A DNA stretch of 23,620 bases from UBA4644 sp964646225. Lineage in GTDB: Bacteria; Bacillota; Clostridia; Oscillospirales; Butyricicoccaceae. Every line of letters starts with the position of its first letter. Positions within the stretch are counted from its first letter, which is position 1. The stretch covers positions 1 through 23,620 of the forward strand of contig CAZYAD010000022.1 in NCBI GenBank assembly GCA_964646225.1, given 5' to 3'. This document shows positions 13,801-23,363 of this stretch, one piece after another. A program made the translations under genes and the position numbers. Below the pieces are notes generated by a model that saw nothing but the letters and a program-made list of their open reading frames with translations, was not told the DNA's origin and ran no database searches.

Positions 13801-16800
13801 CAGCGTTCACAGGCAGTGATACCGCCACGGCACGCTCTCTCTGCGACAAGACAACGAAAAACATCACCTTCCGCAACCTGCAATCCATCAACTTCCATCT
13901 GGACCACGGTGACATCATCCTCTTCGATGGCCGCCAGTTTGCCGGCGACGAGGAGATCTACCTCAACCAGAAGAACCTTGCTGCCGGTGCGCTGGAGTTC
14001 TACTACCACAGCGCGGATACCCTCACCATGCCCAAGGTCATGACGGCCTCCATCCTGGAGACTGCTCTCTACTACGATACCAACGGCAACGGGCAGATCG
14101 ACGGCTATTTCGACACCAACACCGGCTACTTCGTGCTGGACGAGGGCTCCGGCGACCTGCTGATGGGCTACATCAACGGCGAGTTTGATGAGACCACCTT
14201 CCAGCCGATGGTGGACAGCAGCGGGAAGGTACACCAGTACTTCCTCAAGGTCTACTACAGCACGAACCCCCGCAGCTTTAAGGCGCCGGTGGGCTCTACC
14301 GGCGATGAGACCGCCATGGTGCTGCCCCTGCTGATGAGCACCATCACCGATGCTGCGGCTTTCAGCAAGCTGAGCACCCAGCAGCAGAGCTACCGCTACC
14401 TGCAGGCCGGCAGCAGCCGCGCCGGCATAAACGCCGCCTACAGCGATTCCTCCCTCGGTAAGCCCATGTACGGCGCAGCTGCCACCGACCGCAATTATGT
14501 GGATATCCCCCTGGGCGGCGACACTTCCCCCGCGACCTATACCATGGTCGGCGACTCCAAGACCTATACCTGGTCCCCCAACTACTGCGGCAAGCTGCTG
14601 GTGGACTTTGATGAGCTCCAGCCCATCTACAACGATGAGAACATCACTGGCAAGAGCGTCGCCATCGCCGGCGAGGAGCCCCGCTGGGTGCGGAACTCCA
14701 TGGCTGATGCGGGCACGCTGACCTTCTCCCCGTCCGCTGCCGCAAAGCTCAACGGCTATCTGGGCTCCCTCACGGCCAACACCACCTTCGGTCTGGCGGT
14801 GCAGGAGGAAACAGCCATCACCAGCATCTACAGCATCGACCCCGAATCGATCACAAAGGGCAATGTAAAGGCCATTCCCAACGCCGACCACCTGACCAAT
14901 ATGGAAGGCACCGGCTCGCCTGACTCCGCCTCCGGCGGTTCGGGTGGCAAAAGCGCCATGCCGGAGTTCGAAAGCGACCTAGGCGTGACCCTGCCCAGCA
15001 CCAACTTCCAGCTGAGCGATTATGCCGCCATCATCATGGATGGCTACAAGGTGGGCTTCTCCATCGGTCTGCCCGTCCTGGCAGCCGACTCCTATACGAA
15101 GGACGGCAACGCCACGCCTCCCGGCATGGGCGAGCGCTTCAGCGACGCCAATGAAGGCATGAGCACCCTGCTCGGCTTCATCAGCGATGTGGCAGACGGC
15201 AGGGGCCGTCAAGCCATCAGGGATATGGTGGATGACGAGTACAACAAGATGAACAACGGCAAGGGCGTAAAGAGCAAGGACTTCTCGGTCTCCTTCTCCG
15301 TGGCACTGGCCATCCTGTTTGAGTACAACCCCATCGACAATACCTACTACTTCAAGCAGGCCAGCATCGCGGCCAACGCAGGCCTCACCTTCACCCTGCA
15401 ATACCGTTTCACCCCTGTCCCCATCCTCTATGTGTACCTGAAAACCGGCTTCGAGGTGGGCCTGACCACCGGTCTGAGCGTGGAGCGCACCGCCAAGGAG
15501 GGCAAGCGCATCACCGCAGACAACTGGCTTGGCTCCACCAGCGTCAAGGGCTTCGGCATTGCGCTGCAGCCGGGTGAAAGCGCCTGCTTCACCCTGAATA
15601 TGAAGCAGACCCGCGGCTTCTTCATGAATATGCGGGGCAACCTGTACATGGAGGTGCTCACACCCTCGCAGATGAACGACTACAAGAGCGCACTGGGCAG
15701 CAGCGACGGGTATACCGGCGGCCATCTCAGCGCGGGCCGTCTCAGCTCTGACGGCAGCAAGCCGGTGGAGGTCTTCCTCCCCGACACCAATGGCACGGTC
15801 TATGTGATCGTCACCGCGCTGGAGGAATCCCAGATCTACTCCGCCTCCGAGGTCAGTGGCGCCAAGAGCCTGGTCTACTGGAACGGCATCACCTTCTCTC
15901 CCAGCGGTTTCCTGGAGGTCGGCGCAGGCATCGGCGTGGAGCTGCTGAAGTTCGAGTTGTACCTCAAGGCGCAGATGGGCCTTTCCTTTACCATCGGCGG
16001 CTACAGCGAGACGGCAGGCTCCTATCGGGGCGCGCAGCTGAACAACTTCGACCTTGCCCTCTCCATGGGCTTCAATGTGACGGTGCTGTTCTTCAACTAC
16101 TCCATGGATCTCATCGGCTACTACCTCCACATTGAGAACCTCAACGGAACGACGGTAGTGGAGAGCAAGTGGGGCGCTCTGAGTCAGGCCCTCGGCGGCA
16201 ATACCGGCAAGAGCGCCGGAAAGAGCGACAGCCCGCTGATTTCGGTCGGTGCCCCCACCGACACCTCCGGGACTCAGCGCGTGGTGGGTGACAGCTCGAT
16301 CTCCCGCGCTTATGATCCCACCGATAACGATGCCCCCTTCCAGCTGTCCGGCTACGGCACCAGCGGCGATGGCTTCAAGCTGATGGAAGGTCTTGCCACC
16401 GCCAACAGCTATCAGGTCTTCCGTGTGGGCAGCGAAAACTACCTGCTCTACACCCAGTCCCGCTCCGGCACGGCCAACGCCGTGGATATCCCGCAGCTGG
16501 TGCTCAGCCGCCTGGTCCTGACCGGCGACAGCACCACCCCACGGCTGCAAAATCCCGCCAACAGCGGCGAGACCTACCTCTGCGTCGATAACGATGCCAC
16601 CGGCGACCTGGATTACAGCTACAGCGTTGACGGCGACACCCTCACCGTCATCTGGACCAGCTATGACAAGGAAAGCGCCGCAGGCGAATCCCTCACCGCC
16701 GTGGATATGTCCAGCCGTACCGTGGTCAAGACCGCCAGCATCGACCTGTCCGACCCTTCTCCCGCCTTCACCACCCCCGTCATCATCAGTGATGAGGACG

Positions 16801-19800
16801 CCACCTTCCGTTTCCTGCCGCAGCAGGAGGGCGATGTCAGCGTCTATGCGGAATCCGAAGGCACCGGCAGCACCGCCAACACCCTGCTCAAGGACTACCT
16901 CAAGAGCGTCTATGAGCTGACCGACGCGGAGCTTACCGGCGAAAAGCTGAAAAATCACGATCACGCGACCGCCATCTACCGCTGGAATTACCAGAGGGAC
17001 CTGAACGCTATGCACGGCAGCGGCAGCAGGCTGGTAGCCTCTGAAGGCAGCAGCACCAAGTCCGCATCCCTCGGCACCGGCGAGATCATCGAGAACATCG
17101 AGACCGCCATTGTGGACGACGAGCTCTACGCAGCCTACTCCACCGTGCAGTACGCCTACTTTGATCAGGATGGCCGAACCGTCAGCTCCGTTGACAAGGC
17201 CTCCGATCTGGCGTCCATCAAGCGCCTGTATCTGCGTCGTTATGACAGCGTTTACGGCTGGCGCACTGCCAGACTGCTGCAAACCGTCATCGACTTTGAC
17301 CGCTGCACTGGCAACGGCGCTTACGGCATGGAGGACGGCGTTTACAGCGGCGGCACCCTCCTTGAAGCGCTGACCGACCCCTATTTCTCCAACCTGAAGT
17401 TCCTGCGCGCCGACCTTTCTGGCAGCGCTGCTGAGCCGGAGACCGTCCTCCTCTACGAAATGGGCGGCAACACCTACCTCATCCGCGAGGACAGCCTGCA
17501 AAGCGCCATGTACGGCAGCACCTTCACCACCACCCCCATCTTTGCGGAATCCGAGGGCACCGACGCGGTCATCAGCTCCGACAGTGAGGGCAATCTGGCC
17601 GTGGTCTATACCGCCCCCATGACCGCCACCGGCAGCAACGCGCTGTATGTCGCCTGGTGGGACAGCAACCTGAACGCCTGGGGCAGCGGCAATGTACTGG
17701 CCATGAATCACCTGCAGGTCTTTGAGGACGGCACAAAGTACGGCCTCACCGACGAGCAGATGGAAAAGGCCTACCTGGGTCTGACGCCTACCGGCAACGC
17801 GGAGTATGATGCCTATCTCACCGCTCTCTCCGAAGCCTCCCCGAAGGCATACAAGAGTGCCAAGGGTGCCCTGGAGCAGCTGCGCTTCAGCAACCTTCAG
17901 ATCACCCTGGCGCAGCACATCAGCGAGACCACCGGCGCTCCCAGCGAGCAGCTCCTTGTGCTGACCCAGGGCAGCCGACAGGATCTCCAGTGCGAAAGCA
18001 TTTCCGACTTCGCCAATAGCGATAGAACGGTCGACACCGTGCTCCCGGTCGGCGATGCCGAAATGGGCTTCTATGCCATCTCCTTCGGCGCAGGACAGCA
18101 GGGCATCGGCCGGGCCAGCCTGAGCCTGACGGATTATGACTTCACCGCCGGCTCCCGCCTCAGCGGTACCCTGACCTTTACCAACACCGGCACGGTTGCC
18201 ATCCGCGCCAGCAACAGTGAGCCCGCCACCGTGACGCTCTCTGCTTATGCTGACAGCGGCTACAACCAGACTATCGCCACCTGGTCCGTTACAGAAAGCA
18301 TTCCCGCCGGCGCTTCGGTGGAGCTGCCCTTCCGCATGACCTCTCCGCTGACGGCAGACCTCCCCGAGGGAACGGTCTTTTCGGCCTCTATCACCGAGGA
18401 TGACGCCTATATCTCCGGCTCCGGCGGTACGGCCTTCGCGGCTACTACCGGCGAGCTGCTGAAGGTAGCCAGCAAGCCTGAGCTGCAATTCGAAAGCTTC
18501 TCTGCCATCCTTACCGGTGTTTCCGGCGACAAGGCCATCCTGAAGCTGGATGCAGTCGTCTCCAACCGCGGCAACGAGGACGCTGAGAACACCTTCGTCC
18601 AGCTGTCCTATGAAGCCGCCAATAACGACACCACCACCTATCTCCCCCTCGACCTCACCGGCAGCGATATCCGCGTGGATGACGAGGTGCCGGTGCAGAA
18701 GCGTATCGTTGCCACTACCCTGAGCCAGGGCATCTGCAGCACCGAGGACATCTCTTCGGGCTTCCAGCGCCGGATCTCCGGCACGCTGTATGTCCCGCTG
18801 GAGAGCTTCCGCCAGGATACCCTCAGCGGCCTGCACCTGAAAGCGGAGATCTTCTCCGATGCAGACACCCCCGATTACCACAGCGGCCTCTGCACCTCTG
18901 ATCACGGCAGTGAATACAGCGCCTCCAACAATGTTTGGACGGAGGAGCTGGAGCAGGAGACCTTCTTCTCCGCCCCCAGCCGCATTTCCACCGCCATGGG
19001 CAACACCCTGCGCCTGCCGATCTCCTACACCACCACCAGCGCCACCGGCGCGAACATCACGGTGCGCGAGGTCAGTGACGGCATCCCGGGCTGGATGCCC
19101 AGCTTCAGCATCCTCCACTTTGATCCGACTTCCCGCACCATCGTGGCTGCCCCCGGTGCGGGGACTGCCGGCAAGACCGGCATCCTCCAGCTGGAGGATC
19201 TGGCCACCAACTCCATCTACGCCATCACCTATCAGATCACGGCGCTGGGAAGCGGCATCAACATCTACCGCGATGACGAAAGCTTCACCTTCTACGAGGC
19301 AGACGGCAGCAAGACCGACCTGACGGGCAAAACCGAAGACTGGGTCTTTAATGATACCGTGCCTCAGTGGAACGGCGGCACCGACGGTGCCGAACCTCCC
19401 ATGAACAACAACACGATCTACGCCCAGAAGAATGGCGCCTACCTGACCTTTGACACCGTGGCCGACACCCTCACCCTCTGGTTCGATGGCAAGGTAACGG
19501 TGACCACCTCCCTCAACAGCACCGCCGTCACGGCAGCTTCCGCTGACCTGCGAAAGACCAACGACTACCCGCTGACCATTGATTTCAGCAACGACGCAGG
19601 CGCAGTCCACACCGTGACCATCAAAGCCCAGGCCGGCACGATGCTGGATCGCTACACCGCTACCTATTCCGAAGCCTCCGAGCCCGTCCAGAGCGACGCC
19701 GAAGCGCCCCAGATCTACTGGAGCCGCAGCTTCCCCGACACCGCCTCTCTGGAGCCCGGCGAGAGCGTGACCCTCACCTGCTATGTGGTGGATGACAGCC

Positions 19801-21656
19801 AGCTGCATGAGATCACCGGTATGCCTGCCGGCACGACCATCACCAAGCACTCGCAGCGCTTCTGGTCCTTCCCGCTGACGGTGACCGAAAACGATTTCAT
19901 CACCATCAAAGCCACCGATATCTCCGGCCGCAGTACCACCTACCCCGTACGCGTTGACTGGTTCAACAGTCCTGTCAGCGAGGGCGCGGTGGCCACTGCA
20001 CCGGCTGCTCCCTCGGCCCGGCTGGAGCAGGAAAACGGCTCGAGCGTTCCCAGCCTGCTTCCCCCGAACGAGTACCCCTACCTGGCCAGCGACTATCGCC
20101 CGCAGCCCGGCGAGACCCTCACGGTGCGCCGCAGCGGCGGAGCCGTCATCGATTCCGAATCCGACGGACGCTGGAAGCTGACCGAAAACGGCACCTATCT
20201 GGTGCGTGTCACCGCAGCGGACGGTTCCTGGTCGCAGGTCGTACAGATCGTCGATATGATCAACGACAGCACCTTCACCCTCAGCGTCCAGCACGACACA
20301 GTCGCGCGCAGACTCGCCGCCGCCACCGGCGGCAAGAGTCAGCTCACGGCCCTGACGGTAAACGGCTACAGCATCCTTGACACCCGCACCTTCACCTACA
20401 CCCTCAGCGGCCAGTATGTCGTCACAGCGGTGGACGAGTTCGGCGTGACCGTCCATGCAACCATCACGGTCAGCCCGGACAGCATCCCGCTGGCCCTGGA
20501 CACCGACGCCGTCACCACAGAGATCTGCACGGTTTACGGTAAGGCCGACGGTACGATCCACCTGCTGCCCTCCGGCATCCATGGCGGAAGCTATGATCTC
20601 TCGGTCTCCCAGCCGGCAGGCAACCTCTATCAGCCCCTGTACAGCGCGGCGCTGCTGCCCATCGAAAACGGCGATGCGGAGCCGGATGCCGCCGCCCTGG
20701 CCACGGCAGACTTCCTGCCGCTGGACACTGCCGAGCGCGTCTTTGAAAAGCTGGCCAGCGGCTGGTATCAGCTGCTGATCCGCGACAGCGCAGGCAGCCT
20801 GATCTATCGCAATGTCTTTGTGGATACGGTCCCGCTTCAGATTCTGCCCGTTGCCCCCACCACGCGCTACGATGTGACCGTTGAGAATCCCGACAACGGC
20901 TCGATCACCCTGGAGCCCGAGCAGGGCAAAAAGGGTCAGCCCGTGACCATCATCGTCACGCCGGAGGAGGGCTATACCCTCCAGACCATCACCGCTACCA
21001 CCGAATCCGGCGAGTTCCTTACCCTAGAGCGTCAGCCCGACGGCAGCTACCGGCTGGTCATGCCCGGCGAGAATGTGATCATCCACGCATCCTTTGTTCC
21101 CCTGTCCCCGATCCACTTCCTGGATGTCCCGGCGGATGCCTACTACTACGACGCAGTGCAGTGGGCAGTGGCCAACGGTATCACCACCGGCGTGAGCGAC
21201 ACGCTCTTTGCCCCCGATCTGACCTGCACCCGCGCCCAGGCGGTCACCTTCCTGTGGCGTGCGGCGGGCAGTCCCGCCCCCACCGGCACGACCATGCCCT
21301 TCGAGGATGTGGAAAGCGGCAGCTATTACGCTGACGCCGTGCTGTGGGCCATGGAAAACGGCATCACCCTCGGCACCTCTGACACGGCCTTCAGCCCCAA
21401 TGTGGAATGCAGCCGTGCCCAGATCGTCGCCTTCCTGCATCGCTTCGCCGTCAATCGCGGCATGGATGTCAGCGCGGGCGAGGACACCAACATTCTCAGC
21501 TATACTGACGCTCTGGAGATCCCCGACTACGCCTTTGCAGCCATGCAGTGGGCCTGCGGCGAGGGCGTAATGCAGGGCGGCGGTGGGTATCTGCTTCCCA
21601 ACGGCAGCTGCACCCGCGCACAGATTGTCACCTTCCTCTATCGCTGCATGAACTGA
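10875..21656 (+). CDS. Giant secreted SLH-domain cell-surface protein (about 3,593 aa)
   Basis: ATGs occur at 10869 and 10875; AAAGTGAG at 10859-10866 favours the second. A Sec signal peptide (MKQKLSRLL..., cleavage probably after AVA, residue 28) opens the protein. Visible segments follow in order. A Calx-beta-like domain (about 70-150 and 290-362) appears split by an Ig-like insert. A second Calx-beta lies at about 364-480 ('VTVTVQRTGGTSYPVSVRYEAVSGTAVAG', 'ERDEPLEFTVQL'). An EF-hand-like loop DTNGNGQID is near 1070. Amphipathic beta-rich stretches lie at about 1469-1546 and 1678-1756. A region of propeller-like repeats spans about 1830-2390 (for example 'GNLAVVYTAPM', 'NALYVAWWDSNLNAWG'). 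CARDB-like sandwiches fill about 2412-2690, with further Ig-like segments to 3330. A 'VTVENPDNGSITLEPEQGKKG' repeat domain covers 3332-3409. Three SLH domains (about 3413-3593) would bind cell-wall polymer. No catalytic motif or sortase signal is seen. The role is probably adhesion or surface scaffold; domain calls other than SLH and Calx-beta are tentative. Confidence 0.9.
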   Translation: MKQKLSRLLSLVLVCSLLLTTLPTSAVAYFVSELEHADASYTGSIPITNQDGTTGVLEYDESWEERYPYGAFVFGTNEAAANEDPADGGNTVTIPVYRLGGTEGRATVYLRYQPMISQDGEDSLTYAYAASGRDDLTIQVEDPQPVAQYQQLGAPHIYAGCDLTIEQGLGSVADGESGEEHLETADHQVLSLTLDEEVQVESYRWQVQILRLDSSEKLYIDSSWSDIADAQGAELEVPDDIWYADDALYDFRCLYTVEGKTYCTATALEIPFEETFEELEEMPADLELNAEPTYSTLRFEEEYDACDFALTFAEGEWVKNIIVTVEDDDIAELPELGLFTMTDNAGGEIYQLTATMTLLINDNDPFEPSQLGFTMDAVEAEQDEGSVTVTVQRTGGTSYPVSVRYEAVSGTAVAGKQFSGVSGTLMFAGDVDSIDISIPLIAEEERDEPLEFTVQLSELQGGSQDELCSLEQDSVTVTLTSAGKAVGLGAGLNLASVLATASGEDISANGDVDAPLLPSAATVTGTQDTSEPTPVVGTYTESGNGRTYTYPEGIQLRRPSNYTENYWTDWENAVGWKNGPYSGTMKYWEKFSKPGFTESSMTNVPTGDKLELFEQTQNNILLEHNNTSDTSQLTIDDAGILFSRAEWNFRLPQIGIARVGRSEDKYLYVMPYCKVGQLAGGTSQTWKGDVKKVTSADDWNDWTYEWNPSIDLAMDYGTLETQLHLSLNYNEKTELNGWDTIGTADGNTGANGTTRLKLTGMFLQRRKFSNTSTLGLKIHTANDEDSGLDARYAQLDKTPGVDGALSVYQQMKPTVSLVPGESGVDSDGNLYVGSKLKISLQSTSSYKALVGSQFKYSVYLTDENGNVIDGVRVSQKKNDSGTSTEDNVYYLTMMWSGMKETDLTKKYTINIVMERQQEFTMNITNSLPDDATDADKKAMWAKLAANITYTYSKTDTSETQFNKLPKHYTFEKDGAAAFTGSDTATARSLCDKTTKNITFRNLQSINFHLDHGDIILFDGRQFAGDEEIYLNQKNLAAGALEFYYHSADTLTMPKVMTASILETALYYDTNGNGQIDGYFDTNTGYFVLDEGSGDLLMGYINGEFDETTFQPMVDSSGKVHQYFLKVYYSTNPRSFKAPVGSTGDETAMVLPLLMSTITDAAAFSKLSTQQQSYRYLQAGSSRAGINAAYSDSSLGKPMYGAAATDRNYVDIPLGGDTSPATYTMVGDSKTYTWSPNYCGKLLVDFDELQPIYNDENITGKSVAIAGEEPRWVRNSMADAGTLTFSPSAAAKLNGYLGSLTANTTFGLAVQEETAITSIYSIDPESITKGNVKAIPNADHLTNMEGTGSPDSASGGSGGKSAMPEFESDLGVTLPSTNFQLSDYAAIIMDGYKVGFSIGLPVLAADSYTKDGNATPPGMGERFSDANEGMSTLLGFISDVADGRGRQAIRDMVDDEYNKMNNGKGVKSKDFSVSFSVALAILFEYNPIDNTYYFKQASIAANAGLTFTLQYRFTPVPILYVYLKTGFEVGLTTGLSVERTAKEGKRITADNWLGSTSVKGFGIALQPGESACFTLNMKQTRGFFMNMRGNLYMEVLTPSQMNDYKSALGSSDGYTGGHLSAGRLSSDGSKPVEVFLPDTNGTVYVIVTALEESQIYSASEVSGAKSLVYWNGITFSPSGFLEVGAGIGVELLKFELYLKAQMGLSFTIGGYSETAGSYRGAQLNNFDLALSMGFNVTVLFFNYSMDLIGYYLHIENLNGTTVVESKWGALSQALGGNTGKSAGKSDSPLISVGAPTDTSGTQRVVGDSSISRAYDPTDNDAPFQLSGYGTSGDGFKLMEGLATANSYQVFRVGSENYLLYTQSRSGTANAVDIPQLVLSRLVLTGDSTTPRLQNPANSGETYLCVDNDATGDLDYSYSVDGDTLTVIWTSYDKESAAGESLTAVDMSSRTVVKTASIDLSDPSPAFTTPVIISDEDATFRFLPQQEGDVSVYAESEGTGSTANTLLKDYLKSVYELTDAELTGEKLKNHDHATAIYRWNYQRDLNAMHGSGSRLVASEGSSTKSASLGTGEIIENIETAIVDDELYAAYSTVQYAYFDQDGRTVSSVDKASDLASIKRLYLRRYDSVYGWRTARLLQTVIDFDRCTGNGAYGMEDGVYSGGTLLEALTDPYFSNLKFLRADLSGSAAEPETVLLYEMGGNTYLIREDSLQSAMYGSTFTTTPIFAESEGTDAVISSDSEGNLAVVYTAPMTATGSNALYVAWWDSNLNAWGSGNVLAMNHLQVFEDGTKYGLTDEQMEKAYLGLTPTGNAEYDAYLTALSEASPKAYKSAKGALEQLRFSNLQITLAQHISETTGAPSEQLLVLTQGSRQDLQCESISDFANSDRTVDTVLPVGDAEMGFYAISFGAGQQGIGRASLSLTDYDFTAGSRLSGTLTFTNTGTVAIRASNSEPATVTLSAYADSGYNQTIATWSVTESIPAGASVELPFRMTSPLTADLPEGTVFSASITEDDAYISGSGGTAFAATTGELLKVASKPELQFESFSAILTGVSGDKAILKLDAVVSNRGNEDAENTFVQLSYEAANNDTTTYLPLDLTGSDIRVDDEVPVQKRIVATTLSQGICSTEDISSGFQRRISGTLYVPLESFRQDTLSGLHLKAEIFSDADTPDYHSGLCTSDHGSEYSASNNVWTEELEQETFFSAPSRISTAMGNTLRLPISYTTTSATGANITVREVSDGIPGWMPSFSILHFDPTSRTIVAAPGAGTAGKTGILQLEDLATNSIYAITYQITALGSGINIYRDDESFTFYEADGSKTDLTGKTEDWVFNDTVPQWNGGTDGAEPPMNNNTIYAQKNGAYLTFDTVADTLTLWFDGKVTVTTSLNSTAVTAASADLRKTNDYPLTIDFSNDAGAVHTVTIKAQAGTMLDRYTATYSEASEPVQSDAEAPQIYWSRSFPDTASLEPGESVTLTCYVVDDSQLHEITGMPAGTTITKHSQRFWSFPLTVTENDFITIKATDISGRSTTYPVRVDWFNSPVSEGAVATAPAAPSARLEQENGSSVPSLLPPNEYPYLASDYRPQPGETLTVRRSGGAVIDSESDGRWKLTENGTYLVRVTAADGSWSQVVQIVDMINDSTFTLSVQHDTVARRLAAATGGKSQLTALTVNGYSILDTRTFTYTLSGQYVVTAVDEFGVTVHATITVSPDSIPLALDTDAVTTEICTVYGKADGTIHLLPSGIHGGSYDLSVSQPAGNLYQPLYSAALLPIENGDAEPDAAALATADFLPLDTAERVFEKLASGWYQLLIRDSAGSLIYRNVFVDTVPLQILPVAPTTRYDVTVENPDNGSITLEPEQGKKGQPVTIIVTPEEGYTLQTITATTESGEFLTLERQPDGSYRLVMPGENVIIHASFVPLSPIHFLDVPADAYYYDAVQWAVANGITTGVSDTLFAPDLTCTRAQAVTFLWRAAGSPAPTGTTMPFEDVESGSYYADAVLWAMENGITLGTSDTAFSPNVECSRAQIVAFLHRFAVNRGMDVSAGEDTNILSYTDALEIPDYAFAAMQWACGEGVMQGGGGYLLPNGSCTRAQIVTFLYRCMN

Positions 21657-21672
21657 ATCCATCCCAAAACGC

Positions 21673-21708
21673 ACCAAAGGGCGGCCCTCGTGGCCGCCCT
21701 TTGGTTTT
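21673..21708 (+). terminator. Terminator of the giant gene
   Basis: A perfect 14-bp GC-rich stem (21673-21686 with 21692-21705) with a 5-base loop runs into TTTT (21705-21708), 17 bases after the stop codon. Confidence 0.85.
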
Positions 21709-21728
21709 CCCCGTCAATGCATCCCTCA

Positions 21729-21777
21729 CCGGCTTCCCGCCGGCTTTTACCGGCTTTTCCACCGCCGGTACCGGCTT
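21729..21777. repeat. Short irregular CCGGCTT repeat cluster
   Basis: CCGGCTT occurs at 21729, 21740, 21750 and 21771, four times in 49 bases. ACCGGC (21749-21754) can also pair with GCCGGT (21764-21769). It lies in the gene-free stretch 21657-22055, which otherwise holds only the two terminators. No function is evident. Confidence 0.5.
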
Positions 21778-21980
21778 CTGCACCGCTCCATATGCGACTT
21801 GCCGCCGCTGACACAGACTTTTATACTGGCTTCGTTGGCACCTGCACAAACCGTTTTTCGCCGATTTCCCGCGCAAAGCCCGCCGGTTCGGCGCACTTCT
21901 TTCTGTGCTTGCATCGTTCCCGGCAAGCCAAACAGTCCCAAACCCGCCAAAAGGCCGCAGCTTTCCTCCTCTCAAGCAGA

Positions 21981-22022
21981 AAACCAGGCAGCCTCCGCCG
22001 AAGCGGAGACTGCCTGGTTTTT
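21981..22022. terminator. Bidirectional terminator beside the broken surface gene
   Basis: An outer 11-bp stem (21981-21991 with 22010-22020) and an inner 6-bp stem (21993-21998 with 22003-22008) are separated by one mismatch, with a CGAA tetraloop. T residues follow on the plus strand, and the minus-strand copy ends in GGTTTTC. It lies 34 bases past the stop of the minus-strand gene and probably serves it. Confidence 0.8.
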
Positions 22023-22055
22023 ATGATTGCGAATCCGTGTTTTTCCGTAAGAGGC

Positions 22056-23330
22056 TTACTGCTCAGATTTCCAGCTCACGGTCAGCAGCTCATAGGTTTG
22101 CCCGTTCAGCACGAATACCTTGACCGTAGCCACCTCTGCGCTTGCCGCATAGGTAAGGTTCAGAATGCCCGCTTTGCCTGCTTCCAGTGTCAGCTCAGCC
22201 ATATCCATGGCGATCATGCGTCCATCCTTGTCATACGCCACGATCATGCCCTGAACGGTAACGGCCGTGCTGCCGGCGTTGGTCAGCTTAACTGTCGCAG
22301 CCGTATCCTTGATTTGGCTCTCGCCCACCTGAATGCTGCCGTTTTCCAGAATGGAAACCTCCACCCGCTGCGTCACGCTGTCTGCCGAGGCCGTCAGCGC
22401 AAAGCTGCCCTTGGCATTCGCCGCAATGTCAACGCTGCCGCTGTTGTTCATCACACCGCTTGCGCTGCCGCTGAACTGCCATGTGACCACCGTTTCAAAC
22501 GCCACACCATACTGGTTCAGCACCGTCGCGGTGTACGCATAGCGCAGCGAGCCGGTTTCGGGAGCACGCAGCACATCCTTCGTCAGCTCCACGCCGCTGC
22601 GGCAGATCCGGATCTCTTTGGCCACGGAGTTCTCCCGCGTCAGAGTGACGCTCTGGCTGGCGCTCTTGTCGCCTACCGTCAGGGTAACGGTATAAACTCC
22701 GGCTTTCGCCGTGGGCCCGATGGTTAGAACCCCCTTTTCGATGTGCAGGCCGGTGATATCCGCACCGGTGATCGTCCACTGGGCATTCTCCGCCTCCAGC
22801 AGGAACCGGCCGTCTTCGTCCAGCACACGATAGGGGAAGCTCACGCTGGCAGCTTTGCCCGCATAAGGCACAGGCGCGGTGCTTTCCGTCGGTGCCTGCA
22901 AAATCACATCTGCACCGCTGCCGCCCGCGTCGTCCATATCGACCTGATACTCCAGCTCGTAGAAATTAGGTTTGTATATACTTCGCAGTATCTTGCGTTG
23001 CCGCTGGTATAGAACTTGTAGTCCTTATACCCGCCGGTGCTTTTCGCCATCACCTCACCGGCTCCGTCGGTCATCGTGAAGGAAAGGGCCTCCAGATCCT
23101 CCTCCGTTTCAAGGCCATAGATCGTCAGCCTCACATCCGCCGTGCTCTAGAGAGCAATAGGCACTTGTGAGCAGCAGATGCTCCTGGCTCACCACCACCA
23201 GCTCAGCATCCAGCGGATAAGTGGTGTTTCCGGCAAAGAGCCGCAAGCTGTAGCGTCCGGCGGGGATATCCTGTACATTTTCAAACTTCGCACAGCTGAT
23301 GTAATAGAAGGTCAGTACAACAGAATGGAA
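22056..23330 (-). pseudogene. C-terminal part of a surface protein gene, broken by two frame disruptions
   Basis: Three consecutive minus-strand frames make sense as one protein. Segment one (about 23327-23150) reads 'VVLTFYYISCAKFENVQDIPAGRYSLRLFAGN...LDAELVVVSQEHLLLTSAYCS'. Segment two (about 23146-22971) reads 'STADVRLTIYGLETEEDLEALSFTMTDGAGEVMAKSTGGYKDYKFYTSGNARYCEVYT' and is preceded in frame by TAG at 23149-23147. Segment three (about 22970-22056) reads 'PNFYELEYQVDMDDAGGSGADVILQ...' through Ig-like beta repeats ('AKAGVYTVTLTVGDKSASQSVTL', 'GVAFETVVTWQFSGSASG', 'KGSFALTASADSVTQRVEVS') to a C-terminal 'VKVFVLNGQTYELLTVSWKSEQ'. The second shift is explained by one missing base at 22970/22971. 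No signal peptide or start remains. The ORF starting at 22937 is just an internal ATG. It is a decayed gene or a sequence with indel errors; the type (extracellular Ig-like) is clear, the function is not. Confidence 0.7.
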
Positions 23331-23363
23331 ATTGCCAGCAATTTTATTACAAGTATGTATGGC

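Noticed and set aside
14979..20582. A 1,867-codon open frame antisense to the giant gene
   Set aside because: It lies wholly inside the giant gene on the opposite strand, is Gly/Ala/Val/His-rich low-complexity, has no recognisable domain, and is the expected by-product of GC-rich codon use in the sense gene.
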